Positions 1-7,954 of a stretch of 40,572 nt of DNA are shown in pieces. This DNA is from Acetobacteraceae bacterium (GTDB lineage: Bacteria > Pseudomonadota > Alphaproteobacteria > Acetobacterales > Acetobacteraceae). The stretch covers positions 1-40,572 of the forward strand of contig DAHWFB010000007.1 in NCBI GenBank assembly GCA_027326105.1. The letters run 5' to 3'. The first letter of the stretch is position 1. Each line of letters begins with the position of its first letter. The notes below the pieces were generated by a model, which was not told the origin of the DNA, did no database searches, and worked only from the letters and a program-made list of their open reading frames with translations. The translations under genes and the position numbers were made by a program.

Positions 1-235
1 TCAACATACTCCACCAGAGCATATCAATAGCACCCCCCACCCCAAGACCTCACAGCCCTAAGTAAAGAAACGCCACCGACATACCCCTTCCTCTCCATCA
101 ATCTCTCACACAACAGATTCACAAAGAAAAAGAACAAAACCCTCTCTCCCGAATCCGGGCGGGGCCGCCGAGCCGAAGAAGGTACCAGAGCCCGAGGATT
201 TCCGCAAGCGGAACTCCTCCGGGGCGACCGGGGGT
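1..235. other. gene-free left end, compositionally odd
   Basis: No convincing gene is visible. The first 150 bases or so are rich in A and C and very poor in G, unlike the GC-rich rest of the window. From about 150 the sequence returns to GC-rich composition and runs into the 3' end of the epimerase gene. A short minus-strand frame crosses this stretch but lacks any recognisable domain. The region may be the ragged end of a contig or a genuine intergenic spacer. Confidence 0.5.
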
Positions 236-1261
236 TTAAGCGCCTCGACGGGGCGCGTCAACCCCCCCGTCTCGGCGCGCGTCGCCGCTCCCGCCACCGG
301 CCATGTGCCACTCGCGGAACCAGGCAGCGAAGCGGGCGATTCCCCGATCGAGCGGGGTCTCCGGAGAAAACCCGACCAGCCCGCGCAGCCGCTCCACGTC
401 GGCACAGGTCTCCGCCACGTCAGCTGCGGGGCGCGGAGTATCGACAATCACCGCCCGCCGGCCAAGCTCCGCCTCGAGCAATGCAATCAGCGCCGACACC
501 GGCTCGCTGCGGTGATTGCCGATGTTGACGACCCGCGGCGGGCCCGCAGGTGGCAACGCCGCGAGTGCGAGCACCGCCTGCACCGCATCCTCGATGAAGG
601 TGAAATCCCGCCGCACCTTCCCCCCATCGTACACGGTGATCGGCCGCCCCGACAGGATCGCCTCGGCGAAGCTGTAATAGGCCATGTCCGGCCGCCCCCA
701 GGGCCCGTAGACCGTGAAGAAGCGCAGTCCGGTCTGCGGCAACCCGAACAGATGGGCGTAGGCGTGGGCGAAGAGTTCATCGGCGCGCTTGGTCGCGGCG
801 TAGAGCGAAAGCGGCGTGTCGGCGCGGTCCCGCTCGCCGAAGGGAAGCGATTCGCTGCCGCCGTAGACCGAGGAGGAACTGGCATAGACGAGATGGCGCA
901 GCCCCTTCATCCGCCGCGCCGCCTCCAGCACCACCAGATGGCCCATGACGTTCGAGGTGACATAGGCGTGGGGATCGACCATCGAGTAGCGCACCCCGGC
1001 TTGGGCTGCGAGATGGATCAGCGTGGTCACTTCCGGGTTGGCCGCAGCCAGCGCAGGGAAGGCCTCGCGGTCGGCGAGATCCAGCCGGGCGAAGCGGAAT
1101 CCGCGGCGTGGCGTGAGTCGGGCCAGCCGCGCCTCCTTCAGCGCCACGTCGTAATAGCTATTGACGACGTCGACGCCGATCACCTCCTCGCCGCGGTCGA
1201 GCAGCGCCATGGCCACGTGATAGCCGATGAACCCGGCGGCGCCGGTGACAACGATGCTCAC
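236..1261 (-). CDS. NAD-dependent epimerase, UDP-glucuronate 4-epimerase type
   Basis: This 341-residue extended-SDR sugar-nucleotide epimerase probably interconverts UDP-glucuronate and UDP-galacturonate in the cytoplasm for surface polysaccharide. Its N-terminus carries the NAD-binding motif GAAGFIG (residues 7-13). The active site is seen as the SSSSVYGG segment and the YAATK catalytic Tyr/Lys pair. The NSYYD segment near residue 35 is typical of the LpsL/CapI group of UDP-glucuronate epimerases. The start is GTG, preceded by a strong GGGAGGTG ribosome-binding site. The last 20 or so residues are Gly/Arg-rich and probably disordered. It lies downstream of bdhA on the same strand, 141 bp away, so it may be in a separate unit. 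Substrate choice within the epimerase family is the uncertain part. Confidence 0.85.
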   Translation of the reverse strand: MSIVVTGAAGFIGYHVAMALLDRGEEVIGVDVVNSYYDVALKEARLARLTPRRGFRFARLDLADREAFPALAAANPEVTTLIHLAAQAGVRYSMVDPHAYVTSNVMGHLVVLEAARRMKGLRHLVYASSSSVYGGSESLPFGERDRADTPLSLYAATKRADELFAHAYAHLFGLPQTGLRFFTVYGPWGRPDMAYYSFAEAILSGRPITVYDGGKVRRDFTFIEDAVQAVLALAALPPAGPPRVVNIGNHRSEPVSALIALLEAELGRRAVIVDTPRPAADVAETCADVERLRGLVGFSPETPLDRGIARFAAWFREWHMAGGGSGDARRDGGVDAPRRGA

Positions 1262-1402
1262 GAACCCACCTCCCCATCCGGCCGCGCGACGTTGGCTCCG
1301 GGCCGGTCCAGTTAGAGCGGATTCAGCCGGAAGGGAACCGCACCATTGTCAAAAGCGCCAGCAATTTCATCACTCTGGCGCAGCGCCCTGACGCAGGTGC
1401 AC

Positions 1403-2188
1403 TCAATGCGCCACCCAGCCGCCGTCGATCGAAAGCGGTGCGCCGGTGATCGTCCTGGCCGCGTCCGAACACAGGAACACCGCGAGCGCGCCGATCTCCT
1501 CGGGGGACGAGAACTGGTGCATCGGCTGGGTCTCGGCCAGCATCGCCTTCTTCTCGGCGTCGACCGACGTGCCGTCGTGCGCTGCGCGGTCCTCGAGCTG
1601 CTTCTGGACCAGCGGCGTGAGCACCCAGCCCGGGCAGATGGCGTTGGCGGTGATGCCGAAATTGGCAGTCTCGATGGCGGTTACCTTGGTGAGGCCGACG
1701 AGGCCATGCTTGGCCGCCACATAGGCGGCCTTCTGCACACTCGCTACCAGCCCGTGGGCGGAGGCGGTGTTGATGATCCGCCCGAACCCGCGCTTCTTCA
1801 TGCCCGGCACCGCGGCGGCGGTGGCGTGGAAGGCGGCGGAAAGATTGATGGCGATGATCGCGTCCCACTTCTCGCTCGGGAAGTCCTCGATATTGGCGGT
1901 GAACTGGATACCGGCGTTGTTGACCAGGATGTCGAGGCTGCCATACTTGGTCTCGGTCTCCGCGATCATGCGGCGGATGTCAGCCGCCTTGCTCATGTCC
2001 GCCCCGTCGTAGCCTACCCGGACCGGAAACTCGGCCGCGAGGCCCGCCCGCACCTGCTCGATCGCGGCAGGATCGCCAAAACCGTTCAGCACGATGTCCG
2101 CGCCTTCGGCGGCCAGCGCGCGGGCGATGCCGAGGCCGATCCCGCTGGTCGACCCGGTGACCAGCGCCACTCTGCCCTTGAGTGCCAT
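1403..2188 (-). CDS. bdhA: 3-hydroxybutyrate dehydrogenase
   Basis: This 261-residue classical short-chain dehydrogenase oxidises (R)-3-hydroxybutyrate to acetoacetate with NAD+, the step that uses monomers released from polyhydroxybutyrate. The cofactor motif TGSTSGIGLG, the NNAG motif, the catalytic serine in NTASAHG and the YVAAK Tyr/Lys pair are all present. The C-terminal segment SIDGGWVAH at the protein end matches the bacterial 3-hydroxybutyrate dehydrogenase subfamily. A longer frame extends upstream, but the ATG at 2188 is chosen because GAAGGAGAA sits at the right distance before it and the family begins there (MALKGRVALVTG). It lies 93 bp downstream of the fnr gene on the same strand and close to phaC, which supports the PHB assignment. 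Confidence 0.9.
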   Translation of the reverse strand: MALKGRVALVTGSTSGIGLGIARALAAEGADIVLNGFGDPAAIEQVRAGLAAEFPVRVGYDGADMSKAADIRRMIAETETKYGSLDILVNNAGIQFTANIEDFPSEKWDAIIAINLSAAFHATAAAVPGMKKRGFGRIINTASAHGLVASVQKAAYVAAKHGLVGLTKVTAIETANFGITANAICPGWVLTPLVQKQLEDRAAHDGTSVDAEKKAMLAETQPMHQFSSPEEIGALAVFLCSDAARTITGAPLSIDGGWVAH

Positions 2189-2281
2189 CTCGTGTTCTCC
2201 TTCTGATGGAAATGACTGCCCCGCGCGCAGCACGATGCCGGTATCAGCGGCTCCGCCGCGGCCGCGTCGGGAATGTCCGCT

Positions 2282-3022
2282 TCAGCCCCCCTCGCCGGCG
2301 AGCGAGCGCAGCCGGTCGAGGCTGAGGATCTCGATATTCGCCGCCTCATGCCGCACGATGGCGCCGTCACCTGTCAAGCGGGTGAAAGAACGGCTGACGG
2401 TCTCGATGGTAAGCCCGAGATAATCCGCGATGTCTTCCCGCCCCATGGCGAGATGGATGACGCGAGGCGAGCCGCCACGCAGGCCACCATGGGCCATCTG
2501 GCCGAGCAGGAAGGAGGCCACGCGCTCGACCGCGGTCTTCCGTCCGAGCAGCAGCATCTGTTCCTGGGCGGCAACGAGCTCGTTGGAGGCGACATCGAGC
2601 AGGCGGCGCTCCATCGCCGGGTAGTCGTCGAGCAGCCGGCGCAGGCGTGGCCGGGAGAACCGGCAGAGCCGCACCCGGTCCACTGCCTCGGCGCTGAAGG
2701 AATAGCGGTTGCGGGCGGCGAGTCCCAGAAAATGGCCGATCTGCGCGAAACCCGTAATCTGTCGCCGCCCGTCCGCCAGCATCTTGAAGAGCTTGGCGGT
2801 GCCCGCGGTGATATTGAAGAAATCGTCGGCCGGGTCACCCTCGGTGATGAACTCGCGCCCCGGCTCGACCGCCTCGACATGGGTCAGCGAAGCGAGACGG
2901 CAGAGATCCTTGTCCTCGATGACGCTGCATACGCTCAGCGCCCGCGCGTCGCAGCCCCGGCACGGCTCCGCCGCGTTGCCGGGAGTGACGACCATCAACC
3001 GTGGCGTCGGACGCAGATGCAC
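2282..3022 (-). CDS. fnr: FNR-type oxygen-sensing transcription regulator
   Basis: This 246-residue Crp/Fnr-family regulator binds a [4Fe-4S] cluster and dimerises to bind DNA when oxygen is low. Four cysteines at 21, 24, 32 and 120 correspond to the cluster ligands of E. coli FNR (20, 23, 29, 122). A cyclic-nucleotide-type beta-roll follows (about residues 40-125), then a dimer helix and a winged helix-turn-helix. The recognition helix reads GLTIETVSRSF, with the Glu, Ser and Arg that read TTGAT-type half sites. The start is GTG, with GGAGAG upstream. A matching FNR box lies 137 bp upstream in the divergent intergenic region, so autoregulation is possible. Which FNR subtype name (FnrL, FnrN, Anr) fits best cannot be settled from the sequence alone. 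Confidence 0.92.
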   Translation of the reverse strand: MHLRPTPRLMVVTPGNAAEPCRGCDARALSVCSVIEDKDLCRLASLTHVEAVEPGREFITEGDPADDFFNITAGTAKLFKMLADGRRQITGFAQIGHFLGLAARNRYSFSAEAVDRVRLCRFSRPRLRRLLDDYPAMERRLLDVASNELVAAQEQMLLLGRKTAVERVASFLLGQMAHGGLRGGSPRVIHLAMGREDIADYLGLTIETVSRSFTRLTGDGAIVRHEAANIEILSLDRLRSLAGEGG

Positions 3023-3158
3023 GGGTTCCGCTCTCCAAACACCCCCGGGCGGGCCGGGACTCCCCCGGGGGGTGAACCAACGCTACTCGCGATCCCACCG
3101 TGAGGAAAGAGCGTTGGCCGAAAACGCGCCGGGCGCGGCGGGCCGGTGCCATGCGGTC

Positions 3159-3172
3159 TTGACATGGATCAA
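3159..3172. promoter_or_regulatory. FNR box TTGAC-ATGG-ATCAA
   Basis: This near-perfect FNR/ANR palindrome has half sites TTGAC and ATCAA with a 4-bp spacer. It lies between the divergent fnr gene and the small gene starting at 3209. A weak -10 element, TAGATT at 3195-3200, would place transcription start near 3207, putting the box centre at about -41.5, the usual position of FNR-activated class II promoters. The palindrome is directly visible; its use is inferred. Confidence 0.8.
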
Positions 3173-3208
3173 GGTCGCGCTTCGCCCACGACGATAGATT
3201 TCCCCCGC

Positions 3209-3679
3209 ATGCTCGCGCCACACGACCCTGCTGCGGAATTCGTGGTTACCCCGCTTGCGGTGGTGGCCGCCGGGGCAGCCTATCCGCTGATGCGCGAAGC
3301 GGTGCCGGGGCTCGACCTGCGCGCCTGGCGTCGGTTCGTTCGCCGCGCCGCCAGCCCGCGCCAGGCCGGACGCCTCGGGATACTGACCGCCTCCCGGCCA
3401 GCACGACGTTTTCCCTGCGGATTGCTCTGCTATCACCGCATCGCCGACCCCAGCCTCGGGGACATGATCGTCGCCAGCCACTTCGCAGCCCTCGACCCGC
3501 TGGGATGCGGGCCGGTCTTCCACGCGCTCGAGGAAGCGCTCGCGGAGATCGCGCGCGCCAGCGGCTGCCAAGCGATCCGCGCCTTCGTACCACCCGGGGA
3601 AAGCGGACTGATCGCCGATCTCCTCGCCTCGGGGCACTTGCGAGAAGGCGAAGCGTTCCTGCGCAAGGTTGGAGGGTGA
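3209..3679 (+). CDS. small GNAT-like protein, probably FNR-regulated
   Basis: This predicted cytoplasmic protein has 156 residues. The middle and C-terminal part resembles the GNAT acetyltransferase fold: a strand near FPCGLLCYHRIADP, then LGDMIVASHFAALDP, a helix EALAEIARASGC, and a final GHLREGEAFLRKV segment. No clear acetyl-CoA pyrophosphate loop can be pointed to, so the enzymatic assignment is weak. A longer frame begins at 3146 but would run through the FNR box, so the ATG at 3209 is preferred. That ATG lies close to the predicted transcription start and lacks a clear ribosome-binding site, so the mRNA may be leaderless. The gene is convergent with phaC, 10 bp away. Its position under an FNR box suggests a role in low-oxygen growth; the exact function is unknown. 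Confidence 0.6.
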   Translation: MLAPHDPAAEFVVTPLAVVAAGAAYPLMREAVPGLDLRAWRRFVRRAASPRQAGRLGILTASRPARRFPCGLLCYHRIADPSLGDMIVASHFAALDPLGCGPVFHALEEALAEIARASGCQAIRAFVPPGESGLIADLLASGHLREGEAFLRKVGG

Positions 3680-3689
3680 GGCGGAGCTT

Positions 3690-5462
3690 TCAGGTCTCGA
3701 AAACGTAGGAGCCGGGCGCCGGCCCGAGCGTGGGCAGTCCGCTCGCGGGCGCGCCCATCGCCGGCGGCTTGGCGGGCGGGCCGGAGCGTTCGGCCAGCCA
3801 GCCCGCCCATTCCGGCCACCAGGACCCTTCCCGCACCTCGGCGCGATGCTGCCAGAGCATGGGCGCCTCGTAGGGGTCGCCATGGCGGCGGGTGTGGCGG
3901 CGGTAATGCCGGTGCGGGTGGCCCGGTTCGGAGACGATACCGGCGTTATGCCCTCCGGAGGTGAGCACGAACGTCAGGTCGTTGTCGTTGAGCAGGTGCA
4001 GCTTGAAGACCGAGCGCCAAGGGGCGACATGATCGGTCTCTGTGCCGACGACAAAGAACGGCCCCCGCATATCGCCCACGGCCACCGGCCGGCCGTCCAC
4101 CGGAAAGCGGCCCTCGGCGAGGTCGTTGCCAAGGAAGAGGCGGCGCAGATATTCGGCGTGCATGCGCCAAGGCATGCGGGTGGCGTCCGCGTTCCACGCC
4201 ATCAGATCGCTCGGGTGCTCGCGCTGGCCAAGAAGATAGCTCTTCACCGCGCGCGACCAGACGAGATCGTTCGAGCGCAGCAACTCGAAGGCGCCGGCCA
4301 TCTGGCGGCTGCCGAGATAGCCCTGCGCCCACATGACGTCATCGAGAAACGCGAGCTGGCTCTCGTTGATGAAGAGCTGCAACTCGCCCGCCTCCGAGAA
4401 ATCGGTCTGGGCGGCGAGCAGGGAGATGGTCGCGAGCCTGCCATCACCGTCGCGCGCCATGGCAGCGGCGGCGATGGCGAGCAGCGTCCCGCCGAGACAG
4501 TAGCCGCAGGCGTGGATGCGCGCAGCGCCGGTGATCCGCTCCACCGCATCGACCGCGGCCAGCACACCGAGGCGGCGATAGTCGTCGAGCGTGGTCTGCG
4601 CCATCTCCGACCCGGGGTTGCGCCAGGAGATGCAGAAGACGGTGAACCCCTGCGCGACCAGCCAGGCGATCAGCGAGTTCCGCGGCGAGAGGTCGAGAAT
4701 GTAGTATTTCATGATCCAGGCGGGCACGATCAGCACCGGCTCGGGCCGCACCGCGGCCGTCGCCGGGGCGTACTGGATCAGCTCCATCAACTCGTTGCGC
4801 AGGACGACCTTGCCCGGCGTGACGGCGAGATCACGCCCGACCCGGAAGCCGCCATCCGCGCCCCGCCCGGTCAACCCCTGGCGCAGATCGGTGGCGAGGT
4901 TGGCGAGCCCCTCGCGCAGATTGGCCCCGCCGCTCTCCACCGTGGCCTCGATCACCTCAGGGTTGAGCCACGGCACGTTGGAGGGCGAGAGCATGTCGAG
5001 CATCTGGCGGACGGTGAAGGCGACGATGCGTTCATGGCTGCGCGAGACGCCGGGCAGACCGGTCGTCGCCCAACCCCACCATTCCTGGCCGAGCAGGAAA
5101 GCCTGTTCGAACAGGGAAAACGGGCCCTGCTGCCAAGCCGGCGCCGAAAACCGATGATCCTCCGGCGGCGGCGCGATCGCCGGACCTTCGCTCTGCCCCG
5201 CCGCGGCGGCGAAGAACCGGTGCCACTGCTCGGCCGCGAGGCGGGCGAGATCGGCGCGCCGGTAGGGAGAATTGGCGAGGTGGATGCCCCAGTCGGTGAA
5301 GGAAAGCCACAGCGCGGCCAGGGAAAGCCCGGCGGTGAGCCTGCCCTGGGCCGCGTGCAGCCTGCGGTCGAGGTCCGAAAGGGTCCATGTCCCGCGCTCG
5401 ATACCCGGTGCCGCTAGGGGGGGGTGCGGCATTGAAATTCCGGGTCCGATATTGCCTTCCAT
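3690..5462 (-). CDS. phaC: class I polyhydroxyalkanoate synthase
   Basis: PhaC polymerises (R)-3-hydroxyacyl-CoA into polyester at the surface of storage granules. The product is about 590 residues, the usual class I length. The lipase-like box GYCLGG places the catalytic cysteine near residue 321. The partner aspartate is in TETDHVAPW (about 477) and the histidine in SGGHNAG (about 505), which is close to the spacing in the Ralstonia enzyme. An N-terminal PhaC domain with the conserved NPEVIEATVESGG region precedes the alpha/beta hydrolase. The most upstream ATG (5513) would overlap an FNR box, so the ATG at 5462, preceded by GAGG, is chosen; ATGs at 5480 and 5432 are alternatives. The divergent neighbour is an acyl-CoA synthetase. 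No phaA, phaB or phasin gene lies in the window. Confidence 0.93.
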   Translation of the reverse strand: MEGNIGPGISMPHPPLAAPGIERGTWTLSDLDRRLHAAQGRLTAGLSLAALWLSFTDWGIHLANSPYRRADLARLAAEQWHRFFAAAAGQSEGPAIAPPPEDHRFSAPAWQQGPFSLFEQAFLLGQEWWGWATTGLPGVSRSHERIVAFTVRQMLDMLSPSNVPWLNPEVIEATVESGGANLREGLANLATDLRQGLTGRGADGGFRVGRDLAVTPGKVVLRNELMELIQYAPATAAVRPEPVLIVPAWIMKYYILDLSPRNSLIAWLVAQGFTVFCISWRNPGSEMAQTTLDDYRRLGVLAAVDAVERITGAARIHACGYCLGGTLLAIAAAAMARDGDGRLATISLLAAQTDFSEAGELQLFINESQLAFLDDVMWAQGYLGSRQMAGAFELLRSNDLVWSRAVKSYLLGQREHPSDLMAWNADATRMPWRMHAEYLRRLFLGNDLAEGRFPVDGRPVAVGDMRGPFFVVGTETDHVAPWRSVFKLHLLNDNDLTFVLTSGGHNAGIVSEPGHPHRHYRRHTRRHGDPYEAPMLWQHRAEVREGSWWPEWAGWLAERSGPPAKPPAMGAPASGLPTLGPAPGSYVFET

Positions 5463-5512
5463 GGTCTGCCTCGTCCGCATCGCGTTTCTGCCCTGCGCGC
5501 CGCCGGGCAGCA

Positions 5513-5526
5513 TTGATTTGAATCAA
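5513..5526. promoter_or_regulatory. perfect FNR box TTGAT-TTGA-ATCAA
   Basis: This exact consensus FNR palindrome lies in the 157-bp region between phaC (minus strand) and the acyl-CoA synthetase gene (plus strand). Its centre is about 58 bp upstream of the chosen phaC start and 100 bp upstream of the synthetase start. It can serve phaC most directly. With the FNR gene only 2.5 kb away, control of PHA synthesis by oxygen is a reasonable inference. Confidence 0.85.
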
Positions 5527-5619
5527 CGGCGCGGGCGATGGCGGATTTCTCCGGCGCCGCTTCCGGCCTATGTTGCGGCCGGGCGCCGGCGGGTCCGGTC
5601 CACATCCCGAGGAATCGCC

Positions 5620-7269
5620 ATGGACAACTCGCCGTTCGATCTTCATCTCGGTCGCACCCCGGCTAATTTCCAGCCCCTCACTCCCCTCCGCTTCCTCGCC
5701 CGCAGCGCCGCCGTCCACCCCGACCATGTCGCGGTGATCCACGGCCCGCTGCGCCGCAGCTATGCCGAACTTGACGCCCGCTGCCGACGGCTCGCCAGCG
5801 CCCTCGCCCGACGTGGCATCGGGCGCGGCCAGGCGGTCTCGGCGCTGCTGCCCAACACCCCGGAAATGATCGAAGCCCACCACGGCGTGCCGCTCGCGGG
5901 CGCAGTGCTGAACGCCATCAACACCAGGCTCGACGCCCGCGTCGTCGCCTTCATCCTCGACCATGCCGAATCCCGCGCCCTCCTGGTCGATCGCGAATTC
6001 GCCCCCCTCGCCCGCGCGGCACTCGCGCTCGCCCGCACCCGCCCGCTGGTGATCGAGGTGGACGATGCCGCGTTCACCGGCGACGGTGAACCACTCGGAG
6101 AACTCGGCTACGAGGCGTTCCTCGCCGAGGGCGAACCGACATTCGCCGGCGTCCCTCCCGCCGACGAGTGGGACGCGATCAGCCTCAACTACACCTCCGG
6201 CACCACCGGCGACCCCAAGGGCGTGGTCTACCACCATCGCGGCGCCGCGCTGCTCGCCATGGGCAACGCCTTCACCGCCTCCATGGTCAAGCACCCGGTC
6301 TATCTCTGGACGTTGCCGATGTTTCACTGCAACGGCTGGTGCTTTCCCTGGACAGTGCCGCTCATGGCCGGCACCCAGGTCTGCCTGCGCCAGGTCCGGG
6401 CCGGCGCGATCTACGCCGCGCTCGCCACCCATCGGGTGACCCATCTCTGCGGGGCGCCGATCGTGATGAGCGCGTTGCTCGGCGCACCGGCGGCCGAGAA
6501 GCGGTTGCTCGAACAGCCGGTGGAGTTCATGACCGCCGCCGCCCCGCCGCCCGAAACGGTGCTCGCCGCCATGGCCGCCGCGGGTTTCCGCGTCACCCAT
6601 CTCTATGGCCTGACCGAGACCTACGGTCCGGCGGTGGTGAACGACTGGCACGCCGAATGGGACGCTCTGCCGATGGCGGAGCAGGCGGCCCGTAAGGCCC
6701 GCCAGGGCGTGCGCTACGTCCCGCTCGACGATCTCGAAGTGATGGACCCCGCCACCATGCGCCCGGTGCCCCGCGACGGGAAATCGCTCGGCGAGGTGAT
6801 GTTCCGCGGCAACGTGGTGGCCAAGGGCTATTTCAGGAATCCCGAGGCGACCGCCAAGGCCTTCGCGGGCGGCTGGTTCCACTCCGGCGACCTCGCGGTG
6901 ATGCACCCGGACGGGTATCTGCAAATCAAGGACCGTGCCAAGGACATCATCATCTCGGGCGGCGAGAACATCTCCTCGATCGAGGTCGAGGACGCGCTCT
7001 ACGCCCACCCGGCGGTGCAGATGGCCGCGGTGGTCGCAGCACCCGATGAGAAATGGGGCGAGACCCCCTGTGCCTTCGTCGAACTGCGCGCGGGGGCGGC
7101 GGCGACAGAAGCGGAGCTGATCGCCTGGTGCCGGGCGCATCTCGCCCACTACAAATGCCCGAGCCGGATCCTGTTCACGGAGATCCCCAAGACCTCGACC
7201 GGCAAGATCCAGAAATTCGTGCTCCGCGCGCGGGCCAGGGAGCAGGCCGGTGGGACGGCGCCGGGGTAA
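5620..7269 (+). CDS. fatty-acyl-CoA synthetase (AMP-forming)
   Basis: This 549-residue member of the ANL superfamily activates a carboxylic acid, probably medium or long chain, to its CoA thioester through an acyl-adenylate. Adenylation motifs appear in order: YTSGTTGDPKGVV (P-loop), YGLTETYG, GWFHSGDLAV, the hinge and core DRAKDIIISGGEN, and the C-terminal catalytic lysine in TSTGKIQK. The start ATG at 5620 has CGAGGA seven bases upstream. It is divergent from phaC across an FNR box and convergent with the next gene, so it is a one-gene unit. It may supply acyl-CoA for PHA or beta-oxidation, or activate substrates for the acyl-CoA module at 10.5-13.8 kb. Chain-length preference cannot be read from the sequence. 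Confidence 0.9.
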   Translation: MDNSPFDLHLGRTPANFQPLTPLRFLARSAAVHPDHVAVIHGPLRRSYAELDARCRRLASALARRGIGRGQAVSALLPNTPEMIEAHHGVPLAGAVLNAINTRLDARVVAFILDHAESRALLVDREFAPLARAALALARTRPLVIEVDDAAFTGDGEPLGELGYEAFLAEGEPTFAGVPPADEWDAISLNYTSGTTGDPKGVVYHHRGAALLAMGNAFTASMVKHPVYLWTLPMFHCNGWCFPWTVPLMAGTQVCLRQVRAGAIYAALATHRVTHLCGAPIVMSALLGAPAAEKRLLEQPVEFMTAAAPPPETVLAAMAAAGFRVTHLYGLTETYGPAVVNDWHAEWDALPMAEQAARKARQGVRYVPLDDLEVMDPATMRPVPRDGKSLGEVMFRGNVVAKGYFRNPEATAKAFAGGWFHSGDLAVMHPDGYLQIKDRAKDIIISGGENISSIEVEDALYAHPAVQMAAVVAAPDEKWGETPCAFVELRAGAAATEAELIAWCRAHLAHYKCPSRILFTEIPKTSTGKIQKFVLRARAREQAGGTAPG

Positions 7270-7288
7270 GACCGGCGCCCCGAGGCGC

Positions 7289-7873
7289 TCAGCTCCGGTT
7301 CTGGGAAAACTGGCTGGCAAGGCGGGCGCGGAGACGGCGGAACCTTCGGCCGATGCTCCCCATCGGCAGCCGCGCCTGGAACCGCCGCCAGGCCTCGTGC
7401 AAGGCGGCACGCAGCGGGGCAACACGGATCATCAGCCAGTCCCGCGCCCGCAGAGTCGCGCCATGGAGGCGGGCGAACCAGCGCACGCGCAGCAAGGTCG
7501 GCTCACAGGCCTGGTAGATCGCGACCGCGATCAGGATAGCCCCGCCCTTGACGAACACGGCGACAATGGTGGCGCTGACGAGATGGCCGCGCACCAGCAG
7601 AATGGTCGCCCAGAACCCGCCGAGATGGTCGAAGAACTCGGGAATGAGAAACAGCGGCAGCGCTGCCCAGGCCGGCAGCCGCTCGACCCACCCGCGCAGC
7701 CGCGCCAGGGCGGGCAGGCGCCCGAGGGCTTCGAGAAGACGGCGCGCACTCCTCCAGAAGACCTGCTCGATGAGCACCAGCAGCAACGCCGGAACCAAGA
7801 GGAGCCCGTCGCCGATCCGGCGAACAAGGCGGGAGCGCAAGGCGGACGGGCTGGTAGGGGTCTGGTTCACCAC
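7289..7873 (-). CDS. small membrane protein of unknown function
   Basis: I do not recognise a family. About 194 residues can be seen, with a hydrophobic segment near the N-terminus (GLLLVPALLLVLIEQVFW), another around LPLFLIPEFF, and a third in the middle (ATIVAVFVKGGAILIAVAI). A basic, arginine-rich C-terminal 60 residues (RRFRRLRARLASQ) probably stays in the cytoplasm. The start is uncertain: no ATG is available, and GTG codons at 7873 and 7870 or a TTG at 7909 are possible, none with a good ribosome-binding site. It follows the FecR-like gene on the same strand and may be co-transcribed with it. Codon use looks like that of its neighbours. Confidence 0.6.
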   Translation of the reverse strand: MVNQTPTSPSALRSRLVRRIGDGLLLVPALLLVLIEQVFWRSARRLLEALGRLPALARLRGWVERLPAWAALPLFLIPEFFDHLGGFWATILLVRGHLVSATIVAVFVKGGAILIAVAIYQACEPTLLRVRWFARLHGATLRARDWLMIRVAPLRAALHEAWRRFQARLPMGSIGRRFRRLRARLASQFSQNRS

Positions 7874-7954
7874 GCGCGGGAATGTGATGCGGCGTGGCTG
7901 GCTTGGCAAGGCGGAGGGGGCTGCGCCACCGGAGGGGAGCGCAGCCCCGCCCGG

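Noticed and set aside
106-447. 113-residue minus-strand frame at the left end
   Set aside because: It overlaps the epimerase 3' end and has no recognisable domain or ribosome-binding site.
3669-5417. 582-residue plus-strand frame opposite phaC
   Set aside because: It covers phaC, whose catalytic residues are intact; the frame is Arg/Gly/His-rich without family features.
5032-7425. 797-residue minus-strand frame opposite the acyl-CoA synthetase
   Set aside because: The plus strand encodes all adenylation motifs; the antisense frame joins unrelated pieces.
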